A stretch of 64,000 bases of DNA from VXNE01 sp965203615. GTDB lineage: Bacteria > Pseudomonadota > Gammaproteobacteria > Pseudomonadales > Azotimanducaceae. The DNA lies in contig OZ241900.1 of assembly GCA_965203615.1 (NCBI GenBank), positions 3,410,001 to 3,474,000 of the forward strand, read 5' to 3'. The notes under the pieces were generated by a model. The model saw only the letters and a program-made list of their open reading frames with translations, had not been told where the DNA came from and searched no databases. The position numbers and the translations under genes were made by a program. Positions 35,119-42,905 of this stretch are shown piece by piece. Position 1 is the stretch's first letter; every line of letters starts with the position of its first letter.

Positions 35119-38100
35119 TCGCCGTTCGCCTCGGTTTGCGCGCGGTTCAGCGGGGTCTTCCCGCTCGCGCTGGTGTTTTTCTTCGCGACGGACCCCCTCG
35201 CGCTGCTTTTGTTTGCGGGGGATCCCCTCGCGCGCTTGTTCTTGCGAGGGACCCCCTCGCGCTGCCTTTGTTTGCGAGGGACACCCTCGCGCTCCCGGGG
35301 CTGAAGGCTCCTCTTCAAAAATTTGCCGGTGTGGGAGGTACGGTGTTTCGCCACTGTTTCGGGAGTGCCCTCGGCGACGATTCGACCGCCGCCGTCGCCG
35401 CCCTCGGGTCCGAGGTCGACGATCCAGTCCGCCGTCTTGATCACGTCGAGGTTGTGTTCGATGACGATGATCGTATTGCCCTGGTCGCGCAGCCGGTGCA
35501 GGACGTTCAGCAACTGGCGGATGTCCTCGAAGTGCAGCCCCGTGGTGGGTTCGTCGAGGATGTAGAGAGTCTTGCCCGTATCGCGCTTGCCGAGTTCGCG
35601 CGACAGTTTCACGCGTTGCGCTTCGCCGCCGGAAAGGGTAGTGGCGCTCTGCCCGAGGCGGATGTAGGACAGCCCGACGTCCACCAGGGTCTGTAGTTTT
35701 CTCGCCAGCACCGGGACCGGATCGAAGAACTCCCGCGCTTCCTCGACGGTCATGTCCAGAACTTCCTGGATGTTCCTGCCCTTGTACCGCACCTCGAGCG
35801 TTTCCCGGTTGTAGCGCTTGCCCCGACAGACGTCGCAGGGGACATAGATGTCGGGAAGGAAGTGCATTTCGACCTTGATGACACCGTCTCCCCGGCACGC
35901 TTCGCAACGACCGCCCTTGACGTTGAAACTGAACCGTCCGGGCCGATAGCCGCGGGCGCGAGCTTCGTGGGTCTGCGCGAACAACTCGCGCATGGGCGTG
36001 AATACGCCCGTGTAGGTGGCCGGATTCGACCGCGGTGTGCGGCCAATGGGGCTCTGGTCGATGTCCACGACCTTGTCGAGGTGTTCGAGTCCTTCGATCG
36101 TCTCGTACGGGCGGGGCGAGATGCCGCTCGCGCCATTCAGGCGCTGTGCCGCGATGGGGTAGAGCGTCTGGTTGATCAGCGTGGACTTGCCTGAACCGGA
36201 GACGCCGGTGACGCAGGTAAAGAGTCCGGCCGGAATGTTGACCGTCACCTGCTTGAGGTTGTTGCCCGTGGCGCCCACCAGTCTGACCGTGCGTTCCTTG
36301 TCCATCGGCGCGCGCGTGCCCGGCACTTCGATTCGCCTCTTGCCGGACAGGTATTGGCCGGTCAGCGATGCCTTTGTCGTCTGGATTCGCCGCAGGGTGC
36401 CCGCGGCGACGATTTCGCCGCCGTGGATGCCCGCGCCCGGGCCGATGTCGACAATGTGATCCGCCGTGCGAATGGCTTCCTCGTCGTGCTCCACCACCAG
36501 GACGGTGTTGCCGAGGTCGCGCAGGTGGGTGAGGGTGCGCAACAGGCGGGCATTGTCGCGTTGGTGCAGGCCGATGGACGGTTCGTCCAGGATGTACATG
36601 ACACCGACCAGGCCCGCGCCGATCTGGCTTGCCAGGCGGATGCGCTGCGCCTCTCCCCCGGAGAGCGTCTCGGCGCTGCGGTCGAGGGTCAGGTAGTTGA
36701 GGCCGACGTCGACAAGGAACCGCAGCCGGGCGGATATCTCCTTGACGATCTTATCGGCGATCGCGCCGCGCTTGCCCGCCAGGTTGAGGCCGGTGAAGTA
36801 CTTGAGCGCGTCCTCGACGGAGTTGGACGTGATCTCGGGAACGGTGGCGCCATCGACGTACACGTGACGGGCTTCCTGGCGCAGCCGCGCGCCGCCGCAC
36901 GCTGGACACGGCCGCACCCGCAGGTACTTGCCGAGACTCTCGCGCACCAGCGCCGACTCCGTTTCCCGGTAACGGCGTTCCATGTTGGGAATCACGCCTT
37001 CGAATCGGTGACGTCGCCGAATCCTGTCGCCGCGATCATTGATGTAGCCGAAGTTGATGCGCTCGTCGCCAGAGCCAAACAGGATGGCGTCCTTCTGTCT
37101 CTTCCTGAGCCTGCGGAACGGGGTTTCGACATCGAAACCGTAGTGCGCCGCGAGGGACTTGAGCAGGTGGAAATAGTAGACGTTTCGCCGGTCCCAGCCG
37201 CGGATGGCACCCGCTGCCAGGCCTAGCCCCGGGTCCGCGACTACCAGCCCCGGATCGAAGAACTGTTCGACCCCCAGGCCATCGCAGTCGGGACATGCCC
37301 CGGCCGGGTTGTTGAAAGAGAAGATGCGCGGTTCAAGCTCGCTGATGCTGTAGCCGCAGACGGCGCAGGCGAACCGCGAGGAGAACACCAGGTCGCCGGC
37401 CGGGTCGTCGTCCTCGTCGAGACTGATCGTGGCCACGCCGTCGCCGAGTTCAAGCGCGGTCTCGAAGGACTCGGCCAGGCGCTGCTGCATGTCGCCGCGC
37501 ACGCGCAGGCGGTCGACCACCGCCTCGATGGTGTGCTTCTTGTTCCTGTCGAGCGTCGGCGGATGATCGAGATCGGTGACGATGCCGTCTATGCGGGCGC
37601 GAATGAACCCGTTGGCGACCAGTTCACGCAGGATGTGCTGGTGTTCGCCCTTGCGTTCGGTGATGACCGGCGCCAGGAGCATGACGCGGCGGCCCTCCGG
37701 CAACTCGGCCACCTGGTCGACCATCTGGCTGACGGTCTGGGCATCGAGCGTGGTGCCGTGCTCGGGGCAGCGCGGTTCGCCGACCCGAGCGAAGAGCAGG
37801 CGCAGGTAGTCGTAGATCTCCGTGATCGTGCCGACGGTGGAACGCGGGTTGTGGGAGGTGGACTTCTGTTCGATGGAAATCGCCGGGGACAGCCCCTCGA
37901 TGTGATCGATGTCGGGCTTCTCCATCATCGACAGGAACTGGCGGGCGTAGGCGGAAAGGGATTCCACGTAGCGCCGCTGACCCTCGGCGTACAGCGTGTC
38001 GAATGCCAGCGACGACTTGCCCGAGCCGGACAGTCCCGTGATCACGACCAGCCGGTCGCGTGGAATGTCCAGATCGATGTTCTTCAGATTGTGCGTGCGC

Positions 38101-38132
38101 GCGCCGCGCACGGCAATCGTCGAGGGGTTCAT
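35115..38132 (-). CDS. uvrA: Excinuclease ABC subunit A with a repeat-derived C-terminal tail
   Basis: 1005 residues. It has the normal UvrA layout: Walker A GLSGSGKSSLAFDT near the start, CPEHGT, the zinc module CAVCGYS...CPDCDG, the second Walker A TGVSGSGKSTLINQT, CEACRGDGVIKVEMHFLPDIYVPCDVC, and signature LSGGEAQR twice. It recognises DNA damage in nucleotide excision repair. The family end (SHTGKFLKRSL) falls near residue 943. The remaining 62 residues are basic and repetitive (REGVPRKQRQREGVPRK and related units) and are encoded by a copy of the dispersed palindromic repeat read in frame. It is divergent from ssb, a classic arrangement. Confidence 0.96.
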   Translation of the reverse strand: MNPSTIAVRGARTHNLKNIDLDIPRDRLVVITGLSGSGKSSLAFDTLYAEGQRRYVESLSAYARQFLSMMEKPDIDHIEGLSPAISIEQKSTSHNPRSTVGTITEIYDYLRLLFARVGEPRCPEHGTTLDAQTVSQMVDQVAELPEGRRVMLLAPVITERKGEHQHILRELVANGFIRARIDGIVTDLDHPPTLDRNKKHTIEAVVDRLRVRGDMQQRLAESFETALELGDGVATISLDEDDDPAGDLVFSSRFACAVCGYSISELEPRIFSFNNPAGACPDCDGLGVEQFFDPGLVVADPGLGLAAGAIRGWDRRNVYYFHLLKSLAAHYGFDVETPFRRLRKRQKDAILFGSGDERINFGYINDRGDRIRRRHRFEGVIPNMERRYRETESALVRESLGKYLRVRPCPACGGARLRQEARHVYVDGATVPEITSNSVEDALKYFTGLNLAGKRGAIADKIVKEISARLRFLVDVGLNYLTLDRSAETLSGGEAQRIRLASQIGAGLVGVMYILDEPSIGLHQRDNARLLRTLTHLRDLGNTVLVVEHDEEAIRTADHIVDIGPGAGIHGGEIVAAGTLRRIQTTKASLTGQYLSGKRRIEVPGTRAPMDKERTVRLVGATGNNLKQVTVNIPAGLFTCVTGVSGSGKSTLINQTLYPIAAQRLNGASGISPRPYETIEGLEHLDKVVDIDQSPIGRTPRSNPATYTGVFTPMRELFAQTHEARARGYRPGRFSFNVKGGRCEACRGDGVIKVEMHFLPDIYVPCDVCRGKRYNRETLEVRYKGRNIQEVLDMTVEEAREFFDPVPVLARKLQTLVDVGLSYIRLGQSATTLSGGEAQRVKLSRELGKRDTGKTLYILDEPTTGLHFEDIRQLLNVLHRLRDQGNTIIVIEHNLDVIKTADWIVDLGPEGGDGGGRIVAEGTPETVAKHRTSHTGKFLKRSLQPREREGVPRKQRQREGVPRKNKRARGSPANKSSARGSVAKKNTSASGKTPLNRAQTEANGE
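35164..35310 (-). repeat. Dispersed palindromic repeat core inside the uvrA 3' end, copy C
   Basis: The coding strand repeats units of the type GCGCGAGGGGGTCCCTCGC with spacers such as AAGAACAAG or AAACAAAGGCA, four to five times. It begins with GAGCCTTCAGCCCCGGGAG, as in the 49-kb cluster. Each unit is a palindrome. All units are in frame without stops, and a second frame is also open, so the element can be translated. It extends UvrA and leaves the GTGA overlap with the next gene intact. Confidence 0.85.
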
Positions 38133-38287
38133 TCAGGCCTTTTCGTCCAGCCAAACCCGCGAAAATACGCGGTCGAAAACGCTGCCGCAACAGTGCCATT
38201 GTCCCACATGGCGAAGCGTCAATGTCTGTAGTTTCGGGATGTGCCTTGCGCTATATTGAATCACCTCTCCACGAACGAAGACGAGCC

Positions 38288-38755
38288 ATGGCGCGCGGCA
38301 TCAACAAGGTCATTCTCATAGGCAACCTGGGCCGCGATCCGGAGACCCGTTACTCCCAGAGTGGCAGCGCGATTACGACTTTCAGCCTCGCCACCTCGGA
38401 CCAGTGGCGCGACCGCGAAACCAATGAACAGCAGGAGCGCACCGAGTGGCATCGGATCGTGTGTTTCCGGCGGCTGGCGGAGATAGCGGGCCAGTATCTG
38501 CGCCGGGGTTCCAAGTGCTATGTCGAGGGTTCCCTGCAAACCCGCTCCTGGGAGGATCGCGAAGGCCAGACGCGCTACACGACGGAAATCGTCGCCCGTG
38601 ACATGCAGATGCTCGACAGCCGGGGCGACTCGTCTGGATCGGGGTACACCCCGCCACCCCAGGGCGGCGGCCGACCCGAACCTGCCCAGCCGACGCGGAG
38701 CGCACCGCCCGCTTCGGACGACCTCGACGACCTGGACGACGACATTCCGTTCTAG
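38288..38755 (+). CDS. ssb: Single-stranded DNA-binding protein
   Basis: 155 residues from the ATG at 38288. The OB fold reads MARGINKVILIGNLGRDPETRYSQSGSAITTFSLATS, then TEWHRIVCFRRLAEIAGQYLRRGSKCYVEGSLQTR. A Gly/Pro-rich linker and the acidic tip DDLDDDIPF follow, which recruits repair and replication proteins. It forms homotetramers on ssDNA. It is divergent from uvrA across 155 bases. A TATATT at 38252-38257 may be its -10. I found no E. coli-like LexA box (CTGT-N8-ACAG) between the two genes. Confidence 0.96.
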   Translation: MARGINKVILIGNLGRDPETRYSQSGSAITTFSLATSDQWRDRETNEQQERTEWHRIVCFRRLAEIAGQYLRRGSKCYVEGSLQTRSWEDREGQTRYTTEIVARDMQMLDSRGDSSGSGYTPPPQGGGRPEPAQPTRSAPPASDDLDDLDDDIPF

Positions 38756-38761
38756 TGGCCC

Positions 38762-38781
38762 CGGCGCCTGGACGAGCGCCG
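38762..38781. terminator. Hairpin between convergent ssb and uppP
   Basis: CGGCGC, eight-base loop, GCGCCG. An alternative stem CTGGAC/GTCCAG (38768-38789) overlaps it. It lies between two converging genes and lacks T-runs on either side. Confidence 0.4.
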
Positions 38782-38799
38782 TAGTCCAGTGCCCGCACG

Positions 38800-39585
38800 T
38801 CAAACGAAAAAGCCCAGCAACACCGCGCCGAGAACCAGTCTGTAGATAACGTAGGGCGTCATGCCGGTCCGGTTCACGAGGGCGACAAAGACCGCGATGC
38901 AACCGTATGCTGCTGCCGCCGATACGGCGAAACCCACGCCCAGGTCTACCCAGGGCAGTACTGCGGGGGCATGCCGGGCGTCGACGGCGGACAGCAGCGC
39001 CGCGCCCGCGATGGTGGGAATCGCGAGCAGGAAAGAAAAACGCGCCGCGCCTTGCCGTCCCAGTCCGATGAGCAGGGCGGCGGTGATCGTGATTCCCGAA
39101 CGGGAAACGCCGGGTACCAGGGCGAGCGCCTGCGCGAGGCCGATGACGGACGCTTGCGGATAGGACAGCGCGTGTTCGTCCCTTGTGGACGCGACGCCGC
39201 GGTCTGCCCACCACAGCGGGATGGCGAAGGCGATCGTTGTAACGGCGATCACGCCGACCGTGCGCAACTCCGACTCGACGAAAGGCTTGAACAGCAGCCC
39301 CGCGATCACGGCGGGGATCGTCGCGACCGCGACCTTTGACAAGAGCGTTGCCGAAGCGCCCGCGCGCAGTCGAAACGCCTCGCTTGCGAAGCGCATCAGT
39401 TCGTCGCGGAAGTAGACGACGACGGCGGTGAGCGAGCCAAGGTGGACGGCGACATCGAACGCCAGACCCTGGTCCGGCCAGTCGGTCAGTTGAGCGGGCA
39501 GGATGAGGTGCGCGGAACTGGAGATCGGAAGAAATTCCGTAACACCCTGGATCAGGGCCAGGACAATGACTTGGGTGAGGTCCAC
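38800..39585 (-). CDS. uppP: Undecaprenyl-diphosphate phosphatase
   Basis: 261 residues from a GTG at 39585 (the family start VDLTQVIVLALIQGVTEFLPISSSAHLIL). The second active-site motif is LVPGVSRSGITITAALL. It has seven to eight membrane segments and normal length. It dephosphorylates C55-PP to recycle the lipid carrier for peptidoglycan, on the periplasmic face. It is divergent from the LON-domain gene, with 42 bases between starts. Confidence 0.94.
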   Translation of the reverse strand: MDLTQVIVLALIQGVTEFLPISSSAHLILPAQLTDWPDQGLAFDVAVHLGSLTAVVVYFRDELMRFASEAFRLRAGASATLLSKVAVATIPAVIAGLLFKPFVESELRTVGVIAVTTIAFAIPLWWADRGVASTRDEHALSYPQASVIGLAQALALVPGVSRSGITITAALLIGLGRQGAARFSFLLAIPTIAGAALLSAVDARHAPAVLPWVDLGVGFAVSAAAAYGCIAVFVALVNRTGMTPYVIYRLVLGAVLLGFFV

Positions 39586-39627
39586 GCCGCCGTAAGTGTA
39601 CGTGTTTGTCCATGTTAAGGTGCGGCG

Positions 39628-40254
39628 ATGGCGAAGCCTTGCCCAAGCGAACTGCCGCTCTTTCCCCTCGGTCAGGTCCTCATTCCGGGCGGCCACATGG
39701 ATCTGCGGATATTCGAAGCAAGGTATCTGGACCTGGTGCGTCGCTGCATGCGGGAAGACTCCGGATTCGGTGTCGTGCTCATCAGCAGCGGCGCCGACAC
39801 TTACGGTGCCGGCATGGGACAGCCGGAAATCCACGATGTCGGCACGGTGGCCCGCATTGTCGATTTCGATCAGGCGGGTGCCGGGCAACTTGCGATCAGG
39901 ATCAACGGTCGCGCCCGGTTCCGCATTTCCGCCACCCGCGAACAACCCGACCACCTCCTGGTCGGCGACGTAGAGCCTCTGCCCGAGGAAGGCACTTGCC
40001 CCGTGACGCCGGGATTCGAGGGATTGACGTCTCTCCTGGAGGAGATCATGCGGCATCCGGCCGCATCCGGTTGGTCAGGGGTCGACGGGAAGGATGTCGA
40101 TCTCGGAGATGCGCGGACGCTGGGTTGGCGGCTGGCCGAAGTGCTGCCGTTCCCGCCGGAGGTCAAGCAGACCCTGTTGCGGATGCCGTCCGCACTGGAA
40201 CGCCTGACCGAAATCCGGCGTCTGGTCGAGGCGGCGACCAGGGAACGGCCCTGA
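39628..40254 (+). CDS. LON substrate-binding-domain protein
   Basis: 208 residues with only the N-terminal domain of Lon: ELPLFPLGQVLIPGGHMDLRIFEARYLDLVRRCMRE, FGVVLI and VGTVARIVDFDQ, then a helical part ending in LERLTEIRRLVEAA. No ATPase or protease domain follows. Such short proteins are common in proteobacteria. They are assumed to bind peptides or unfolded proteins, and their function is unproven. The next gene is proA, 75 bases on. Confidence 0.83.
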   Translation: MAKPCPSELPLFPLGQVLIPGGHMDLRIFEARYLDLVRRCMREDSGFGVVLISSGADTYGAGMGQPEIHDVGTVARIVDFDQAGAGQLAIRINGRARFRISATREQPDHLLVGDVEPLPEEGTCPVTPGFEGLTSLLEEIMRHPAASGWSGVDGKDVDLGDARTLGWRLAEVLPFPPEVKQTLLRMPSALERLTEIRRLVEAATRERP

Positions 40255-40329
40255 GGCGAGGGTGTTCCCGGATTGCATCGTGTTGCCGGATTTGATGGCA
40301 TTCCCCTATCGCGATGCCGAGACGTTTGC

Positions 40330-41811
40330 ATGACCAGGGCATTGGAGGCAATTCGGGCCGGTTCGACCGTGCTTGCACCGGACGGTTCGGCATTCGGTGT
40401 CGATGACGCGTTCGCGTCGGCTTTCCGGCCTGGAGATCGCGTGATCGCAGACCCGGGCGCGGGACTGCTGCGCATCCCACGGGAGGATGCCGCCGCTGCG
40501 CGCACGGCCGTCGATCGCGCCGCCGGGGCGTTCGAGCGGATGGGATCGGTGGATGATCACGCGATCGCGACGTTCTACGGGCACGCGGCCCAGGCGCTTG
40601 CCGACGACGCCGTGTGGCGAGACATCGTTTCCGTGAACGCCACGGATGTTGAGCGCGCCCGCGCGCGGGGACGGTCGACGACGCGCCTGGCGGTGTCGGA
40701 TGACATGCGCGCGAAGATGATCGAAGGTATGCGCGGCTGGGCAAGCACGCCATCGCGGCGGGGTGCTTTGCTGGAGACCATCCGCCATGACGGATTCCGG
40801 GTCGAGATGGTGGGCGCGGCGCTCGGCGTCGTGGCGTTCGTATTCGAAGGTCGGCCCAACGTGCTCGCGGACGCCTGCGGGGTGTTGCGCGGCGGGAACA
40901 CGGTGGTGTTCCGCATTGGCAGCGACGCACTGGGCACGGCCCGCGGCATCATGCGGTTGGCGATTGAACCTGCGCTGCTTGCGTCGGGGTTGCCGGAGGG
41001 GACGGTTTCGCTGGTGGACAGCGCAGCCCACGCGGCGGGGTGGGCGGTGTTTCTCGACCAGCGACTGTCGCTGGCGGTGGCGCGAGGTTCCGGTCAAACG
41101 GTCGAGTTGCTCGGTGCCCTGGCTCGCGGTGTCGGGACGCCGGTGAGTCTGCACGGCACCGGCGGCGCCTGGGTCGTCGCGTCGCAGACGGCGCGGGGCG
41201 ATCGTCTGAAGCAGGCGGTGGTGCGATCGCTGGACCGTAAGGTCTGCAATACGTTGAATACCTGCTGCCTCGTGGGGGCCAGCGCGCGCGACCATGCGCC
41301 GCTCGTGCTGGAGGGTCTTCGCGAGGCGGGTGCCGCCCGCGGCCAGCCGTTCAAGCTGCACGTCGCCGCCGGCGATGAAGATCTGGTTCCCCCCGCACTG
41401 TTCGAACGGGACGTCCGGATCGGGCGCGCCCAGGGCGCTGTTGTCGAAAAACAGGCGGAGGTGATCTCCCGGGAAGACCTCGGCATCGAATGGGAGTGGG
41501 AGGAAACGCCGGAAATCACACTCGTTCGGGCGGATTCCCTGGACGAGGCGGTCGCCTTGTTCAACGCGCAGAGTCCGCGGCTCGTCGGCGCCCTCATATC
41601 GGAAGATCCGAACGAGCACAGAACGTTTTTTGAGACGTTGAACGCGCCCTTCGTCGGCGACGGGCACACGCGATGGGTGGACGGACAGTTCGCCCTCAAC
41701 AAGCCGGAACTGGGTCTTTCCAACTGGGAGCATGGACGATTGTTCGCGCGGGGCGCGGTGCTTACCGGAGACAGCGTCTATACCGTGCGAACGCGCTACG
41801 TCGGCGAGTGA
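40330..41811 (+). CDS. proA: Glutamate-5-semialdehyde dehydrogenase-like protein
   Basis: 493 residues from the ATG at 40330. ALDH-fold motifs of ProA are VEMVGAALGVVAFVFEGRPNVLADACGVLRGGNTVVFRIGSDAL, the active-site region SLDRKVCNTLNTCCLVG, and FNAQSPRLVGALISEDP near the end. It is about 70 residues longer than the usual ProA, mainly at the N-terminus (about 1-75), and its motifs are divergent. The context (proA-nadD-rsfS) is the usual gammaproteobacterial one and supports proline synthesis. A different aldehyde substrate cannot be excluded. Confidence 0.72.
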   Translation: MTRALEAIRAGSTVLAPDGSAFGVDDAFASAFRPGDRVIADPGAGLLRIPREDAAAARTAVDRAAGAFERMGSVDDHAIATFYGHAAQALADDAVWRDIVSVNATDVERARARGRSTTRLAVSDDMRAKMIEGMRGWASTPSRRGALLETIRHDGFRVEMVGAALGVVAFVFEGRPNVLADACGVLRGGNTVVFRIGSDALGTARGIMRLAIEPALLASGLPEGTVSLVDSAAHAAGWAVFLDQRLSLAVARGSGQTVELLGALARGVGTPVSLHGTGGAWVVASQTARGDRLKQAVVRSLDRKVCNTLNTCCLVGASARDHAPLVLEGLREAGAARGQPFKLHVAAGDEDLVPPALFERDVRIGRAQGAVVEKQAEVISREDLGIEWEWEETPEITLVRADSLDEAVALFNAQSPRLVGALISEDPNEHRTFFETLNAPFVGDGHTRWVDGQFALNKPELGLSNWEHGRLFARGAVLTGDSVYTVRTRYVGE

Positions 41812-41928
41812 CGGCGCGGCACTTTCGGCATCCAGTGCGCGACGGATTGGCCGCGTGACGACACCATGGGCGGAGCGTATTATCCGTGGGATGGACGGGG
41901 ACGTTGCAGCCGGAGAAGCTCACCGGCG

Positions 41929-42534
41929 TTGAAGGTGCGGGCTTATCTTGGAGGTACTTTCGATCCGGTACATGTGGGCCACCTTCATGCAGCCCGCTCT
42001 ATGGCGGGCGCTCTCGGCGTGGGATTGGTCACCCTGGTTCTCGCCGCCCGGCCCCCCCATCGCGCAACCCGCGCGAAAGCCGCGGATCGATGGGAAATGT
42101 TGCGTCTCGCCGTTGCCGGAGAGGCGCTGCTTGCGGCATCCGATATCGAACTGCGGCGGGAGGGACCTTCGTTTTCCATCGACACCATCGAATCGCTTGG
42201 CGATGGCGATCCCATTGTCTGGATCGTCGGAAGCGATGGTCTGGACACTTTTGCCACCTGGCACCGATACCGGGCATTCGCCGCGTGTTGCCATATCGCG
42301 GTCGTGGTGAGGCCGGGGACGGAAGTGACATCGCCGCCGGGATTCAGCCGGGTCGACGATCCGGCTTGCCTGGCGCGCTGCCAACACGGATGTTTGTTCG
42401 TACTTCCGCACTCCATGCTCGACGTCTCGGCATCGCGCATAAGGCAGATTCTCTCCCGTGGCGGCGACGCGTCGGCTTTGTTACCGTCGCCGGTCTGGAC
42501 CTACATCAGAAGGCAGGGCCTTTACCATCGCTGA
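41929..42534 (+). CDS. nadD: Nicotinate-nucleotide adenylyltransferase
   Basis: 201 residues from a TTG at 41929 (a GTG two codons later is also possible). Both place the nucleotidyltransferase motif GGTFDPVHVGHLHAA at the N-terminus. The second motif is in LDVSASRIRQILSRG (ISxTxIR type), and the C-terminus VWTYIRRQGLY is typical. It adenylates nicotinate mononucleotide. The product, NaAD, is the substrate of the NadE at 0.9 kb. It is 18 bases upstream of rsfS. Confidence 0.93.
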   Translation: MKVRAYLGGTFDPVHVGHLHAARSMAGALGVGLVTLVLAARPPHRATRAKAADRWEMLRLAVAGEALLAASDIELRREGPSFSIDTIESLGDGDPIVWIVGSDGLDTFATWHRYRAFAACCHIAVVVRPGTEVTSPPGFSRVDDPACLARCQHGCLFVLPHSMLDVSASRIRQILSRGGDASALLPSPVWTYIRRQGLYHR

Positions 42535-42552
42535 ATCGCGTATGAATCGTTG

Positions 42553-42897
42553 ATGCGGCCGAGGGAACTGCGCGAACTGGTCGTCGATGCGATTACGGAT
42601 CGCAGGGGACGGGATGTCGTCGTCCTCGAGGTGGCTGCCTTGACCGACGTGACGGACTACATGGTGCTGGCGACCGGTACTTCCAGACGTCATGTCCGGG
42701 CCCTGGTCGATGCTGTGCACGATGCGGCGAAACGCCGTTCGGCGCAGATTCTGGGCATAGAAGGCACCGAAACGGGTGAGTGGGTGTTGATCGACCTGGC
42801 GGATGTGGTCGTGCACGTCATGCAGACCGATACGCGCGCGTTCTACGACCTGGAGCGGTTGTGGAGCGACCTTGCCTCGCCGTCGGCGGAGGTGTAG
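42553..42897 (+). CDS. rsfS: Ribosomal silencing factor RsfS
   Basis: 114 residues from the ATG at 42553 (a TTG directly precedes it). The conserved segments are GRDVVVLEVAALTDVTDYMVLATGTSRRHVRALVDAV, GTETGEWVLIDLADVVVHVMQ and FYDLERLW. It binds L14 of the 50S subunit and blocks subunit joining when nutrients are scarce. In many proteobacteria rlmH follows. Here mrdA follows directly, and rlmH is missing from this position. Confidence 0.95.
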   Translation: MRPRELRELVVDAITDRRGRDVVVLEVAALTDVTDYMVLATGTSRRHVRALVDAVHDAAKRRSAQILGIEGTETGEWVLIDLADVVVHVMQTDTRAFYDLERLWSDLASPSAEV

Positions 42898-42905
42898 GGC
42901 GCGCC

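Noticed and set aside
38133..38287. LexA-type SOS box between uvrA and ssb
   Set aside because: No CTGT-N8-ACAG match. The closest is CTG-N6-CAG, which is too short. Another LexA consensus is possible, but I cannot show one.
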